Shown here: positions 7,784 to 16,121 of the stretch, in pieces | How positions within the stretch are numbered: the first letter of the stretch is position 1 | Layout of the letters: every line of letters starts with the position of its first letter | Made by a program: the position numbers and the translations under genes | The notes under the pieces: generated by a model | What the model was told of the DNA's origin: nothing | The model's input: only the letters and a program-made list of their open reading frames with translations | Databases searched by the model: none | DNA from: an uncultured Lachnospiraceae bacterium | GTDB lineage: Bacteria > Bacillota > Clostridia > Lachnospirales > Lachnospiraceae | DNA length: 32,624 nt | Reading direction: 5' to 3' | NCBI GenBank assembly: GCA_947174505.1 | Contig: CAMWJF010000047.1 | Location: forward strand, 1-32,624

Positions 7784-8066
7784 ATACTGTAATTCCGTCC
7801 TTCTCAATTTCTTCTTTCAGATCCGCAGAAACTCCCATGCTGTCAACAATATCAAAAGACAAAAGCGAATGCGCATTTTCCTTGATATCCCAATAAAAAG
7901 CCTCAAAATCTCCCCCGCTGACCGCAAGATCAATATCGCTTTTTTCCGTGTGTGTCCCCCTTGCACGGGAACCGAAAAGGACTACCCTTTGAACATCATG
8001 TCTATGCGCAAATACTGTGATATCATTAACCACTCTTTCGGGAAGGTTATACTTCATATCAGTCAT
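7770..8066 (-). CDS. mntA: MntA-like minimal nucleotidyltransferase antitoxin
   Basis: A small (98-residue) nucleotidyltransferase that in this family neutralises HepT by AMPylating it. The active-site motif is complete: GSRARG at 32-37 and D44-I-D46, i.e. GS-X10-DXD, with a likely third acid in SFDIVD (D72). I placed the start at the ATG at 8066, with GAGG five bases upstream. An in-frame ATG at 8096 would begin only about five bases after the predicted transcription start, so I consider it less likely; the ATG at 8057 is a further option. It is the first gene of a two-gene operon with hepT. Confidence 0.88.
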   Translation of the reverse strand: MTDMKYNLPERVVNDITVFAHRHDVQRVVLFGSRARGTHTEKSDIDLAVSGGDFEAFYWDIKENAHSLLSFDIVDSMGVSADLKEEIEKDGITVYEKT

Positions 8067-8107
8067 CCCAGCCTCTTTCTGATCCCACTCTTCCATATTC
8101 CGATTGC

Positions 8108-8147
8108 AGTATACCGTATTTCGTACATGAAATCAACTGCGAAATAC
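8108..8147 (-). promoter_or_regulatory. mntA-hepT promoter with overlapping inverted repeat
   Basis: On the minus strand TTGATT (8136-8131) and TATACT (8113-8108) are 17 bases apart, a good sigma-A promoter. A perfect 8-bp inverted repeat, gtatttcg (8116-8123) and cgaaatac (8140-8147), brackets the -35 box. This is a natural place for autorepression by the toxin-antitoxin complex. Confidence 0.7.
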
Positions 8148-8219
8148 CATTACTCAGAAATTCCCGCGGCAGTGTTTTAGCAGACTTTTGTTGCTGCTTA
8201 TAGGAGAAAATAACCAATA

Positions 8220-8283
8220 GCAACCTAAAGTTGCGGAATTGTCAGATCTGAATGATAGACATTTTAAGCCATTATGCTACTAT
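8220..8283 (+). promoter_or_regulatory. Promoter and possible operator of the XRE-BceAB cassette
   Basis: TAGACA (8256-8261) and TACTAT (8278-8283) are 16 bases apart, placing the start near 8290, just before the AAGGAGG at 8293-8299. Upstream lies a 5-bp inverted repeat, gcaac (8220-8224) and gttgc (8230-8234), which could be a binding site for the XRE protein. The operator role is a guess. Confidence 0.5.
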
Positions 8284-8306
8284 GAGAGAGACAAGGAGGA
8301 AAAAAT

Positions 8307-9119
8307 ATGACATTCGGAGAAAAGCTGTATAAGCTGCGAAAGTCACAAGGGCTTTCACAGGAAGCATTAGCAGAAAAATTAAATACAAGCAGACAGGCAG
8401 TAAGCAAATGGGAAAATAACAATGGTTATCCCGAAACAGAAAAAATAATCTTAATCGGCAAAATATTTCAAGTAAGCTTAGATGATCTGTTGATTGATGA
8501 CAGGGCAATTGATTCAGATAATGGAAAAAGAGTACATGAAGAAGCTCAAGGGTTTTATGTAAGCAGAGAAACGGCAAATGGTTTCCTCTTATATTACAAA
8601 AGAAAGTTTTTGCTTTTGGCTACGGCGTGTGGAATTGCGCTGGGCTGTAATTCAATATCCTATACTTCTACGGAACATTATTTTTTTGCTTCCAGAGTTA
8701 CGCCAATACTTACAACTATATCTATTATGCTATTTCTTTCTATTGTGATCTACATTGCGCTGAAACAAAATCCTTATAGGGTTCTTCGGAAAAAGGAACT
8801 TGTATTTGCGGAGGATGTACGAAAAGAAATACAGGTAGAATTTCTTAAAATGAAGAAAATGTTGGTTGGAGGTATTGCACTTGGTCTTTTGATATTTGTA
8901 ACTATTGGTAGTGGTTGGGAGCTTCCTGTATTTGAGAGTATGAAGTATATGGATATTCTGTTTTGCATTATTTTCTCCATGATTTTAAGCGGTATTGGCA
9001 GCTTTATCACATTTTTCTGTATAGGAATTTACTGGTCTTATTCCATACTGCTCCGAAACCAGCATGAAAAATCGTCGCTCGGCAGCGACGATTCAGAGAA
9101 TGCTCCGCATTCTCCTTGA
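8307..9119 (+). CDS. XRE-family regulator with C-terminal membrane domain
   Basis: 270 residues. Residues 3-62 form a Cro/cI-type helix-turn-helix (LRKSQGLSQEALAEKLNTS, then RQAVSKWENN), the pattern seen in Firmicutes regulators beside transporters. From about residue 90 the protein turns hydrophobic, with about four predicted membrane segments (near 97-112, 130-152, 192-208 and 217-245). It would therefore be a membrane-anchored DNA-binding protein. AAGGAGG sits 7 bases before the ATG. It precedes the ABC genes on the same strand by 112 bases and probably controls them. The last 18 or so residues (from KSSLGSDDSENAPHSP) are encoded by the repeat element at 9067-9150, so the natural C-terminus may have been replaced by an insertion. 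Confidence 0.85.
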   Translation: MTFGEKLYKLRKSQGLSQEALAEKLNTSRQAVSKWENNNGYPETEKIILIGKIFQVSLDDLLIDDRAIDSDNGKRVHEEAQGFYVSRETANGFLLYYKRKFLLLATACGIALGCNSISYTSTEHYFFASRVTPILTTISIMLFLSIVIYIALKQNPYRVLRKKELVFAEDVRKEIQVEFLKMKKMLVGGIALGLLIFVTIGSGWELPVFESMKYMDILFCIIFSMILSGIGSFITFFCIGIYWSYSILLRNQHEKSSLGSDDSENAPHSP

Positions 9120-9150
9120 ATGGTTTACACTGTCGCAATTTCCTATAGAA
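9067..9150. repeat. 84-bp two-hairpin repeat element, copy 1
   Basis: Identical in length and 70-odd positions to 25666-25749. Order on the plus strand: aatcgtcgct-cggc-agcgacgatt (perfect 10-bp stem, 9070-9093), gagaatgc-tcc-gcattctc (8-bp stem), then a shared 36-base tail ending cctatagaa. Read on the minus strand, the first stem is followed by TTTTT and looks like a Rho-independent terminator. The copy overlaps the 3' end of the XRE gene and supplies its last codons and stop. Confidence 0.9.
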
Positions 9151-9231
9151 CGAAAAAACATCTGACAAATTTTACAGAGGAAATTTAAGAAAATCCGATA
9201 TGCAGACTGAAGAAAGGAATAGCAGGATATT

Positions 9232-10023
9232 ATGACGAAAAATCATTTTATTGAGGTTAAAAACCTTGTCAAGAATTATGGCACGGGAAATATAAAAGTG
9301 ACCGCTGTTGACAATGTAAGTTTCTATGTAGATAAGGGAGCTTTTATTGGAATCATGGGCGCCTCCGGTTCGGGCAAAACGACCCTATTAAATATTTTGT
9401 CTACCATAGACAGAATGTCTGACGGGCAGGTTCTTTATGACATGGCTGATATTTCGGGGATGACCGAGGCGGAATTATCAGATTTCCGGCAGGAAAACCT
9501 TGGATTTGTCTTTCAGGACTATAACCTGTTAGATACATTGACTATCGAAGAAAATATTATTCTTCCTATGGTTCTTTGCAGACATAAAACGAGCAAAGCT
9601 CGTTTGAAAGAAGAAATTGAAAGCAGAGTAAAACGTATATCGGAAACTTTACATATCTGCGATATTTTAAGCAAATTCCCGTATGAAGTATCCGGTGGTC
9701 AAAAACAGCGGGCGGCTTGTGCAAGGGCACTTATCAATAATCCCAAACTGATTCTTGCTGATGAACCAACGGGGGCGCTGGATTCAAACTCATCTGCTAT
9801 GCTTCTCCATACTTTACAGATTATGAACAGGGAATTAGGCGCTACGATTTTAATGGTAACGCATGATGTATTTTCAGCCTGCTATTGTGAAAAAATTTTG
9901 TTTCTAAGTGACGGTAAGATATGTTCTGAATTAGAGCGGGGAAATATGGGTAAAAAAGAGTATTTGAACCGTATTCTTGATATGCAGTCCAAAATCGGAG
10001 GTGATGATATTTATGCTGAATAA
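9232..10023 (+). CDS. BceA-like ABC transporter ATP-binding protein
   Basis: A 263-residue ATPase of the MacB/LolD/BceA group, on the cytoplasmic face of a transporter. It has Walker A GASGSGKT (43-50), Q-loop FQDYNLL (about 94-100), signature VSGGQKQ (153-159), Walker B LILADEP (173-179) and H-loop H211. Its stop overlaps the start of the permease gene by 11 bases, so the two are coupled. In Firmicutes such pairs confer resistance to, or detect, cell-wall-active peptides (bacitracin, lantibiotics). The usual BceRS two-component genes are absent; an XRE-membrane protein takes their place. The base composition is AT-rich, unlike the flanks. Confidence 0.9.
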   Translation: MTKNHFIEVKNLVKNYGTGNIKVTAVDNVSFYVDKGAFIGIMGASGSGKTTLLNILSTIDRMSDGQVLYDMADISGMTEAELSDFRQENLGFVFQDYNLLDTLTIEENIILPMVLCRHKTSKARLKEEIESRVKRISETLHICDILSKFPYEVSGGQKQRAACARALINNPKLILADEPTGALDSNSSAMLLHTLQIMNRELGATILMVTHDVFSACYCEKILFLSDGKICSELERGNMGKKEYLNRILDMQSKIGGDDIYAE

Positions 10024-12064
10024 ACTTGCATTACGAAATGCCCGCAGGTTATGGAAAGATTATCTGAATTATTTTCTGACCTTGTGTATGGTAACAGCCC
10101 TCACTTTTTCCTTTCATTCCTTACTGTTTTCAAAGGATATTTACGAAATGATTCATTTTGAAAACAATGGGGAGCTTTCTACGGCAGGAACGATGTTGAT
10201 TACTTTTATGGCAGTTTCCACAGTGGCAATCCTTATTATTGTTGCATGGCTGATAAACTATATGACACGTTTCATTTTAGAAAAAAGAAGCCGGGAATTT
10301 GCGATTTACTTATTATCGGGAATGAAGAAAAAGCAGATTGCAGCCCTTTACATGAAAGAAAATTTCTATCTTGGAATATCCGCTCTTTTTGTGGGACTTC
10401 TTTTGGGGAGCGGGTTACAGCAGATATTATTCTTTGTTTTTTATAAAAGTATCGGGAAAAATTACAGGGTAAATATAGAAATATCAGCAGGAAGCATCTT
10501 ATTGACAATTATCCTGTATGGGGCGTGTTTTATGATTGCCCTTCTTCAGAATAAGAAAAAATTCTCCAATATGGAAATTATCAGTCTTATTAACATGGAT
10601 AAGCAAAATGAAACAGTAAATGAGAAAAGAAACGCTATATGGAAATGGTTATTCTTTCTTTCCATAGGAAATGTATTGTTTTTATATTTTCTCATTTTTA
10701 CCGGAAGGATAACAAAGTGGGCGGCAGTATTTGAAATGATCGGGCTTATCTTTACATTTTACTTTTTCTATTTAGGGCTTGCGGCTTTTTTGATGAAATA
10801 TATAAAAAGCAAAGGGAGCTTGATTTATAAAAAAGACAGTTTGTTTTTAATGCGCCAGTTTTCCTCTAAAATGCGGAATACGTGTTTTGTGTTGGGAACA
10901 CTAAGCCTGTTATTTATGTTTGCTTTAGTAGGAAGTTCACTTGCATTTATGCTAAGTGATTATCAAAACAAGCAATTAAATGTGGAATATCCCTTTGATA
11001 TTATTTTAATCAGTGACAACACAGAAAACGATTTTGCCAAAGAAGAAACACTGATAAATGAAAATACCGTTCCACAGGCGGTACTGAAATATTGTGTCTA
11101 TCAAAATGGAACAAGTGAAATGGTTGATTATCTGTATCAGAATTTAAGGTTATTTTCCGATAAGGACAGCAATCCGGCTATGGCAGAGGGAAGAAAAGCC
11201 GTTGCTTATTACGATTATGATGTATATATGGGAATTACTGATTATAACAGTTTACGGAAAATGCTTGGTTTAACGCCGGTTGCCTTGCAGGACAGCCAAT
11301 ATTTAATCCATATGCCAAACCGTGTATATCAGGAACTGAAAGATATGAGCGAAAAGCCCCAAAACAGTTTACATATGGGGCTGGATTTTGCAGGATTCAG
11401 GACGGAAGGGTTTGCACAGAACGGACATAATGGAACGGATTTTTTACTGGTTGTGCCGGATAATAAACTTGCAGGAATGAATAAATATTTTTCTCTTATG
11501 GCAGTTATGGCGAGTGGAAACGTGCCGGAAAATTTATCAGAAATTCTGTATGAATCAGCCGGAAAAATAAGAGGGTATGATGAACTTTCTGATTATATAA
11601 AAATCGGAAGTGAAGAACTTTTTTTAATGCCCGCCACAATACAAGTTAAGAGCCGGGAAGTCCTGGAACTGAAGTTTTTAATGAGTACCTTGTCATTTCC
11701 GTTATTTTACATAGGACTGGTATTTTTATGTGTGGCGTTTACAGTCCTTTCCGTCCAACAGTTAAGCGATTCCAATAAATACAAATTCCGCTACCAGATT
11801 TTGAACAAACTGGGAATGGGAAAGAAAAGAATCAGAAACGTAGTGGCAAAACAAATGTTTTTATACTACTTGTGCCCGGTTATCCTTTCGGTCATTATCA
11901 GTGCGGTATTTATATTGTATGTAGGACGGCAATTTTTGGCATACACAGGTATACGCACAGAATGGATTTTATATTTTGGTATTTCATTCGTTAGTTTTCT
12001 TGGGATATATATCTTGTATTTTACAGTAACGTATCTTCAGTTTATTAAAAACATTGAGCCATAA
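10013..12064 (+). CDS. BceB-like FtsX-family ABC permease
   Basis: 683 residues with the BceB layout: about ten membrane segments (first near residue 17, second 59-83, then about 117-143, 158-178, 213-233, 238-262 and 292-314), a large extracellular domain of roughly 230 residues (about 320-555), and three final membrane segments. FtsX-type motifs are seen after TM2 (KRSREFAIYLLSGMKKKQI) and again near the end (YQILNKLGMGKKRI). The external loop is the expected antimicrobial-peptide sensor. I chose the ATG at 10013 because GGAGGTG lies nine bases upstream; the open frame extends back to 9977 without such a site. It converges on the ATPase gene at 12114 with only 49 bases between and no clear terminator. 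Confidence 0.9.
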   Translation: MLNKLALRNARRLWKDYLNYFLTLCMVTALTFSFHSLLFSKDIYEMIHFENNGELSTAGTMLITFMAVSTVAILIIVAWLINYMTRFILEKRSREFAIYLLSGMKKKQIAALYMKENFYLGISALFVGLLLGSGLQQILFFVFYKSIGKNYRVNIEISAGSILLTIILYGACFMIALLQNKKKFSNMEIISLINMDKQNETVNEKRNAIWKWLFFLSIGNVLFLYFLIFTGRITKWAAVFEMIGLIFTFYFFYLGLAAFLMKYIKSKGSLIYKKDSLFLMRQFSSKMRNTCFVLGTLSLLFMFALVGSSLAFMLSDYQNKQLNVEYPFDIILISDNTENDFAKEETLINENTVPQAVLKYCVYQNGTSEMVDYLYQNLRLFSDKDSNPAMAEGRKAVAYYDYDVYMGITDYNSLRKMLGLTPVALQDSQYLIHMPNRVYQELKDMSEKPQNSLHMGLDFAGFRTEGFAQNGHNGTDFLLVVPDNKLAGMNKYFSLMAVMASGNVPENLSEILYESAGKIRGYDELSDYIKIGSEELFLMPATIQVKSREVLELKFLMSTLSFPLFYIGLVFLCVAFTVLSVQQLSDSNKYKFRYQILNKLGMGKKRIRNVVAKQMFLYYLCPVILSVIISAVFILYVGRQFLAYTGIRTEWILYFGISFVSFLGIYILYFTVTYLQFIKNIEP

Positions 12065-12113
12065 TATAAGGGTATTTATATCATTTTCTCTCCATTTCTG
12101 CGCTGGCCGCACC

Positions 12114-12791
12114 CTACTCCCGCACCACCGAGAGTTCCCCGTCCTTCATGCCGTAAACCACATCCGCTGCCGCGGCCACCGCCTCGTTGTGGGTGACCAC
12201 AATCACGGCGTATTTTTTCTCATGAGCAAGTTTACAGAGCAGATCCACAATAACCTGCTCATTCTGGCTGTCCAGATTTCCCGTGGGCTCGTCGGCCAGT
12301 AGGATCTCCCCGCCGGCAGCCATGGCTCTGGCGATGGCAACTCTCTGCTGCTCCCCGCCGCTGATCATCCCCGGCATCTTTTTGTAAAGCGTCTCCGGCA
12401 GATCCACCTGTTTCAGATACTCCTGTGCCCTTACCTTTGCCTCTTTTCTGGCCACATGCTGCAGCTCCATGGGGAACATCACGTTTTCCATCACCGTCAG
12501 AAGCGGGAACAGATGAAAGGCCTGATAAATCACGGAAGCCCGGTTCAACCGGTAAGCGTCCCGGTCCATCTTCCGTATGTCCTGCCCCTCGATCGAAAGC
12601 GTCCCCTCCGTAGGCACATCAAGGCCTGCAAGGAGCGACAAAAAGGTGCTCTTTCCACTGCCTGACTTGCCGGTGATGGCGTACACTTTCCCCCGCTCGA
12701 AGGAACAGCTCACCTCCGAGAGCGCCTTTGTCTTCTGATACTTTGTCTGATAGATATAACTCACATTGACTGCCTCGATCATTTTTTCCAT
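12114..12791 (-). CDS. LolD/MacB-type ABC transporter ATP-binding protein
   Basis: A 225-residue ATPase of the FtsX-permease-associated class. It has Walker A GKSGSGKS, signature ISGGEQQ, Walker B ILLADEP and the family's GNLDSQN D-loop, with VVTHN as H-loop. The ATG at 12791 has GGAGG five bases upstream; the open frame extends further upstream from a TTG at 12830 without a proper site. It is the last gene of the minus-strand operon that starts with the ECF sigma factor, and should energise the two FtsX-like permeases upstream. It is not closely similar to the BceA-like ATPase that converges on it. Substrate unknown; an antimicrobial-peptide or envelope-stress role is likely from context. 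Confidence 0.92.
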   Translation of the reverse strand: MEKMIEAVNVSYIYQTKYQKTKALSEVSCSFERGKVYAITGKSGSGKSTFLSLLAGLDVPTEGTLSIEGQDIRKMDRDAYRLNRASVIYQAFHLFPLLTVMENVMFPMELQHVARKEAKVRAQEYLKQVDLPETLYKKMPGMISGGEQQRVAIARAMAAGGEILLADEPTGNLDSQNEQVIVDLLCKLAHEKKYAVIVVTHNEAVAAAADVVYGMKDGELSVVRE

Positions 12792-12865
12792 ATTTTCCTC
12801 CATTCCAGACTTGTTTTTCAATCTTCTCAATCCACCGCCTGCGCGGTATAGCCTCTGTTCCCGTT

Positions 12866-14785
12866 TTACTTCCCCGCCTCTGAGAGCAGCGCTAACGGCT
12901 CCCGTTTCAGATTTCCGCAGACGCCCGCCATGGCCGCCGCGATTGTAAACAGGAAAACACCGCCCCCGCAGACTGCCGACATCCGCCAGTCCGTCTCCGT
13001 CAGATAAACACGCTCCGACGCAGCCGCCTCTCCTGTCTCATCCGCACCTGCACTGCCGCTCTCTTCCCCCGCATCTGCACCTGCCCTGTCACTCTCTTCC
13101 CTCTCCTGCTCAAGCTGTACCGCCCCGTTACTGAAACGGGTATCGAAAAGCTCCGTCTCTTCCATCCCGGCCGCCGCCCTGCCTGCAAAAACCTGACCGC
13201 CAAAGGCGCCCGCCGCGCTGCCCGCCAGGGCGATCACCAGAATGCCGGTGAGCAGGGAACGGACGCACTGTCCCTTCGTCATGCCAAGCCCCCGCTCGAT
13301 GGCTGTCCGTTTCTTCTGTTTTGTGATAAAGAGATGGCAGAAGAAAATCACGATACAGACCGCGCTGACAATCCCCGTGGCCAGCAGGATCAGGGACATG
13401 TTCCGCATACTTTTCAGGCCGCCTTCCAGTCTGGTGTAGCCGCCGTCATAGAAGGTGATCTCCACGTTGTCCACACCCTGCGCCTCCCAGAGTGCCTTGT
13501 AATTTTCAATACTTTCGCTGCCGTTGGGAATCCGGAATGCGGTGGTGTAGCCCTTCATGGGGCCATAGGCGGCTATGTTATTTTCATCGCTGTTTTTGAT
13601 GGAGGCCGTGGGGATGAACACCTCGTTTCTCTCCAGCAGATAACCCCAGTCTCCTTCATCGCTGGCTACTCCCACATCATAAATGCCCTTAATCACATAG
13701 TCGCTCTCCTCAAAGACCTGATAGATCTCCCCCTCCGCATTTAAACGGCTTTCTCCGCCTCCTCTGTTCGCGGAGGCCGCATAATTGGCATAGCGAAGCG
13801 CCAGGTGCAGGGAATCCCCCACCGTAAGTCCGTTTCGTTTAGCAAAGCGCGCAGGCACCAGACACACTCTGTTTCCCTGTCGGTAGTCTTCCTCCGAAAA
13901 GAGCTCTCCCTCCGCAAGATAAGCCTGTTTCCTATAAAATGCCATGATCAGATTCAAGTCCTGCGTGGCCGTCACCGGAAAGGACTCGTACAGCGCCCGC
14001 AGTTCATAATCCCTGCAAAGCGTCAGCCACGCCTTTCCTCTCTCTGTCTCATAAAAACCAGGCGTCAGCTCTTCGATCCAATTTCCCGTCAAAGCTGTAG
14101 GCAGTCTGTTTCCGTCTGCGTCCGCCTGTGTGGAATACGGTCCCTCCAAGGGCGCATATTCAAAGATGGCAGCGGAGCCCTTCTCTTCCCAGTCATGGGT
14201 CCATCCGTCCGCCAGGGCCATCAGATAAGTCTTATCCGCATACAGCATCTGCGGATGTTCCGTATTATGATCGCACAGATAGATGGGAGAGACATTGACC
14301 GGGTAAGCACTGTATAATACCCGCTTTACTTCTATCTTTACCGGACCTGCGGGGATACAGTCCTCCAATGGGGATGCTTCTATAATCATAGCCTGTGTCA
14401 TCCCCTCGTAATCTTCCTTTAGCTCATAGTCCTGTGGCAGCGCCTCATAGTAAGCCCGATGCTCCGGCCCGCTCAGATATCCGGCCCCCTCAAAATCAAG
14501 CACACTGTCAGAGACAATATCCCCGTAGACCGATCTGTTGAAATACCGGTACCCCATCTCGTCCGCAAACCACACTGCCTCCTGTTCCGTTCTCTCCGGC
14601 GTCTGTTCCACCGTGCCGATGGTGGTAAAGATCTTCTCGAACCGTTCCAGATTGTCCCCGCACAGCTTCCACAGATTCCCGCCCGCACAGACAAGCGACA
14701 CCGTGAATGCAAGTAACAGGAAAAAGAAAGCCGTCTTCACCGGCGTCCGCAAAAGTCTGACCAAGCTGCTTCTAATTGTTGTCAT
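12866..14785 (-). CDS. FtsX-like ABC permease with large extracytoplasmic domain
   Basis: 639 residues. One N-terminal membrane segment (about 17-35, FFFLLLAFTVSLVCAGG) is followed by some 400 residues outside the membrane, then three C-terminal segments (LILLATGIVSAVCIVIFFC; LTGILVIALAGSAAGAFGG; VFLFTIAAAMAGVCG). This is the MacB-like FtsX topology. Between the third and fourth segments lies an Ala/Glu/Gly/Ser-rich low-complexity stretch (around EREESDRAGADAGEES), unusual for a short loop. The ATG at 14785 has GGGGAGG eight bases upstream, while the frame runs open to 14863. The ATPase gene follows 74 bases downstream; the companion permease precedes it. Confidence 0.85.
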   Translation of the reverse strand: MTTIRSSLVRLLRTPVKTAFFFLLLAFTVSLVCAGGNLWKLCGDNLERFEKIFTTIGTVEQTPERTEQEAVWFADEMGYRYFNRSVYGDIVSDSVLDFEGAGYLSGPEHRAYYEALPQDYELKEDYEGMTQAMIIEASPLEDCIPAGPVKIEVKRVLYSAYPVNVSPIYLCDHNTEHPQMLYADKTYLMALADGWTHDWEEKGSAAIFEYAPLEGPYSTQADADGNRLPTALTGNWIEELTPGFYETERGKAWLTLCRDYELRALYESFPVTATQDLNLIMAFYRKQAYLAEGELFSEEDYRQGNRVCLVPARFAKRNGLTVGDSLHLALRYANYAASANRGGGESRLNAEGEIYQVFEESDYVIKGIYDVGVASDEGDWGYLLERNEVFIPTASIKNSDENNIAAYGPMKGYTTAFRIPNGSESIENYKALWEAQGVDNVEITFYDGGYTRLEGGLKSMRNMSLILLATGIVSAVCIVIFFCHLFITKQKKRTAIERGLGMTKGQCVRSLLTGILVIALAGSAAGAFGGQVFAGRAAAGMEETELFDTRFSNGAVQLEQEREESDRAGADAGEESGSAGADETGEAAASERVYLTETDWRMSAVCGGGVFLFTIAAAMAGVCGNLKREPLALLSEAGK

Positions 14786-14890
14786 ACACAAATCCTCCCC
14801 GTCATAGCAGCCTGCTGCGATGAGAAATCCGCTCAGGCGCTTTCTCATCCGCCAGCAAAGCACATTTGAGACTCTGACTCACGCCATCCA

Positions 14891-16120
14891 TTAATCCTTC
14901 CTTGTAAGCACCTGCATCACACTGAGTCTGTGGAAGGCAATCAGCGCCACCGCCGTCCCCAGGAGAAAGGTCAAAAGGAACAACGCCGCCGATAAAACCA
15001 GCACCACCGCCTTCGTCCTGAAAAGAAACAGCGCCGCAAAACTGCCAGACACACAGGCGGCAGCCGCCAAAAACGCCGTCTCTCCAAAAAGCAGAAGGAA
15101 ACTCCTGCCCCTACCTGTTCCAAGGGAGCGCATAAGGGCATATTCCTCCTGTCTGCTCTGCAAAGAGAGATAGCTGCAAAGATACCCGATGAAAATGAGA
15201 ATGGACACAAGAAAAGGAAACATCCTCCGAAGCAGTTCTATATTTCCCAGAAGGGTCTCAGCGGAACGGATAAAGGCCTCGTCCATGATGGTAAGTGCAT
15301 TGCCGTCATAGCGCGGCAGCGCCCGCGTAATCACCGGCAGAAATCTCACTTCGTTATACATCTGCGCTTTCAGCGCGTTCAGTTGAAAGGGATCCTTCAC
15401 CATGAAGGAACCGGAGTCTGCAAAAAATGCAATGCCCTGACTGCGATACGCCTCCCGCACACAGTCGAAGGGAAGGATTACCTCCGGCGGCATCCATTCT
15501 CCCCGATAGTCTCCCGTCAACATGCTTCCCACGATTCTGTAAGTATCCGTCACAAGCGGCTCGATAAAAACCTCGCTTCCCTCCGGCGCACAGCGGTAAT
15601 AATATGTAGTTAACATAACATCATCCCCGCGCCGCAGTCCCCGCGCCTCCATGAGTGCTTCCTCCATCAGGCATACCTTCTGTGACGTCTCCAAAACGCT
15701 CTCGTCCACGCCCTCCAAAAAAGTGATCTGTTCCCTGCCCAGCCCAAAGACGTCGGACAGCGCATTCATGCCCCTGCCGTAATGATTCAGATTTTCCTTG
15801 TATTCCTCCAGCGTGAACTCACCGAATCCGAATTTCAGTCGGACGGTAAACACCGGGTCCTTTACGTACTCGGATTCCCGAATCCCCATCACCCGGTCCT
15901 CTCTGATAGCCAGACACTCCCTCATGGAACCGTTCAGGCTGCTGATTCTGGCAGAAACGGGAAGGGCCTCCGGGAGCCTTGCAAGCTCCTGTTCCGTTCT
16001 TTCCATATTTCCCGCATAGATATCCAGAATCAGGACGATGAACACGCCGATCAGAATATGCAGAATGCTTTTATATTTATGCCGTGACACATTTCTTCCG
16101 ATCAGTCTTATGACAGTCAT
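14891..16120 (-). CDS. FtsX-like ABC permease, smaller partner
   Basis: 409 residues with an N-terminal membrane segment (about 19-36, ILHILIGVFIVLILDIYAG), an extracytoplasmic domain of about 240 residues, and three C-terminal segments (FPFLVSILIFIGYLCSYLSL; LLFGETAFLAAAACVSGSFA; VVLVLSAALFLLTFLLGTAV). With the 639-residue permease it probably forms a heterodimer served by the ATPase at the end of the operon. The ATG at 16120 follows the anti-sigma stop by one base (TGAGATG), with GGGAG seven bases upstream, so translation is tightly coupled. The motif ALMRSLGTGRGRSFLLL after the second membrane segment is typical of FtsX domains. Confidence 0.85.
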   Translation of the reverse strand: MTVIRLIGRNVSRHKYKSILHILIGVFIVLILDIYAGNMERTEQELARLPEALPVSARISSLNGSMRECLAIREDRVMGIRESEYVKDPVFTVRLKFGFGEFTLEEYKENLNHYGRGMNALSDVFGLGREQITFLEGVDESVLETSQKVCLMEEALMEARGLRRGDDVMLTTYYYRCAPEGSEVFIEPLVTDTYRIVGSMLTGDYRGEWMPPEVILPFDCVREAYRSQGIAFFADSGSFMVKDPFQLNALKAQMYNEVRFLPVITRALPRYDGNALTIMDEAFIRSAETLLGNIELLRRMFPFLVSILIFIGYLCSYLSLQSRQEEYALMRSLGTGRGRSFLLLFGETAFLAAAACVSGSFAALFLFRTKAVVLVLSAALFLLTFLLGTAVALIAFHRLSVMQVLTRKD

Positions 16121-16121
16121 C

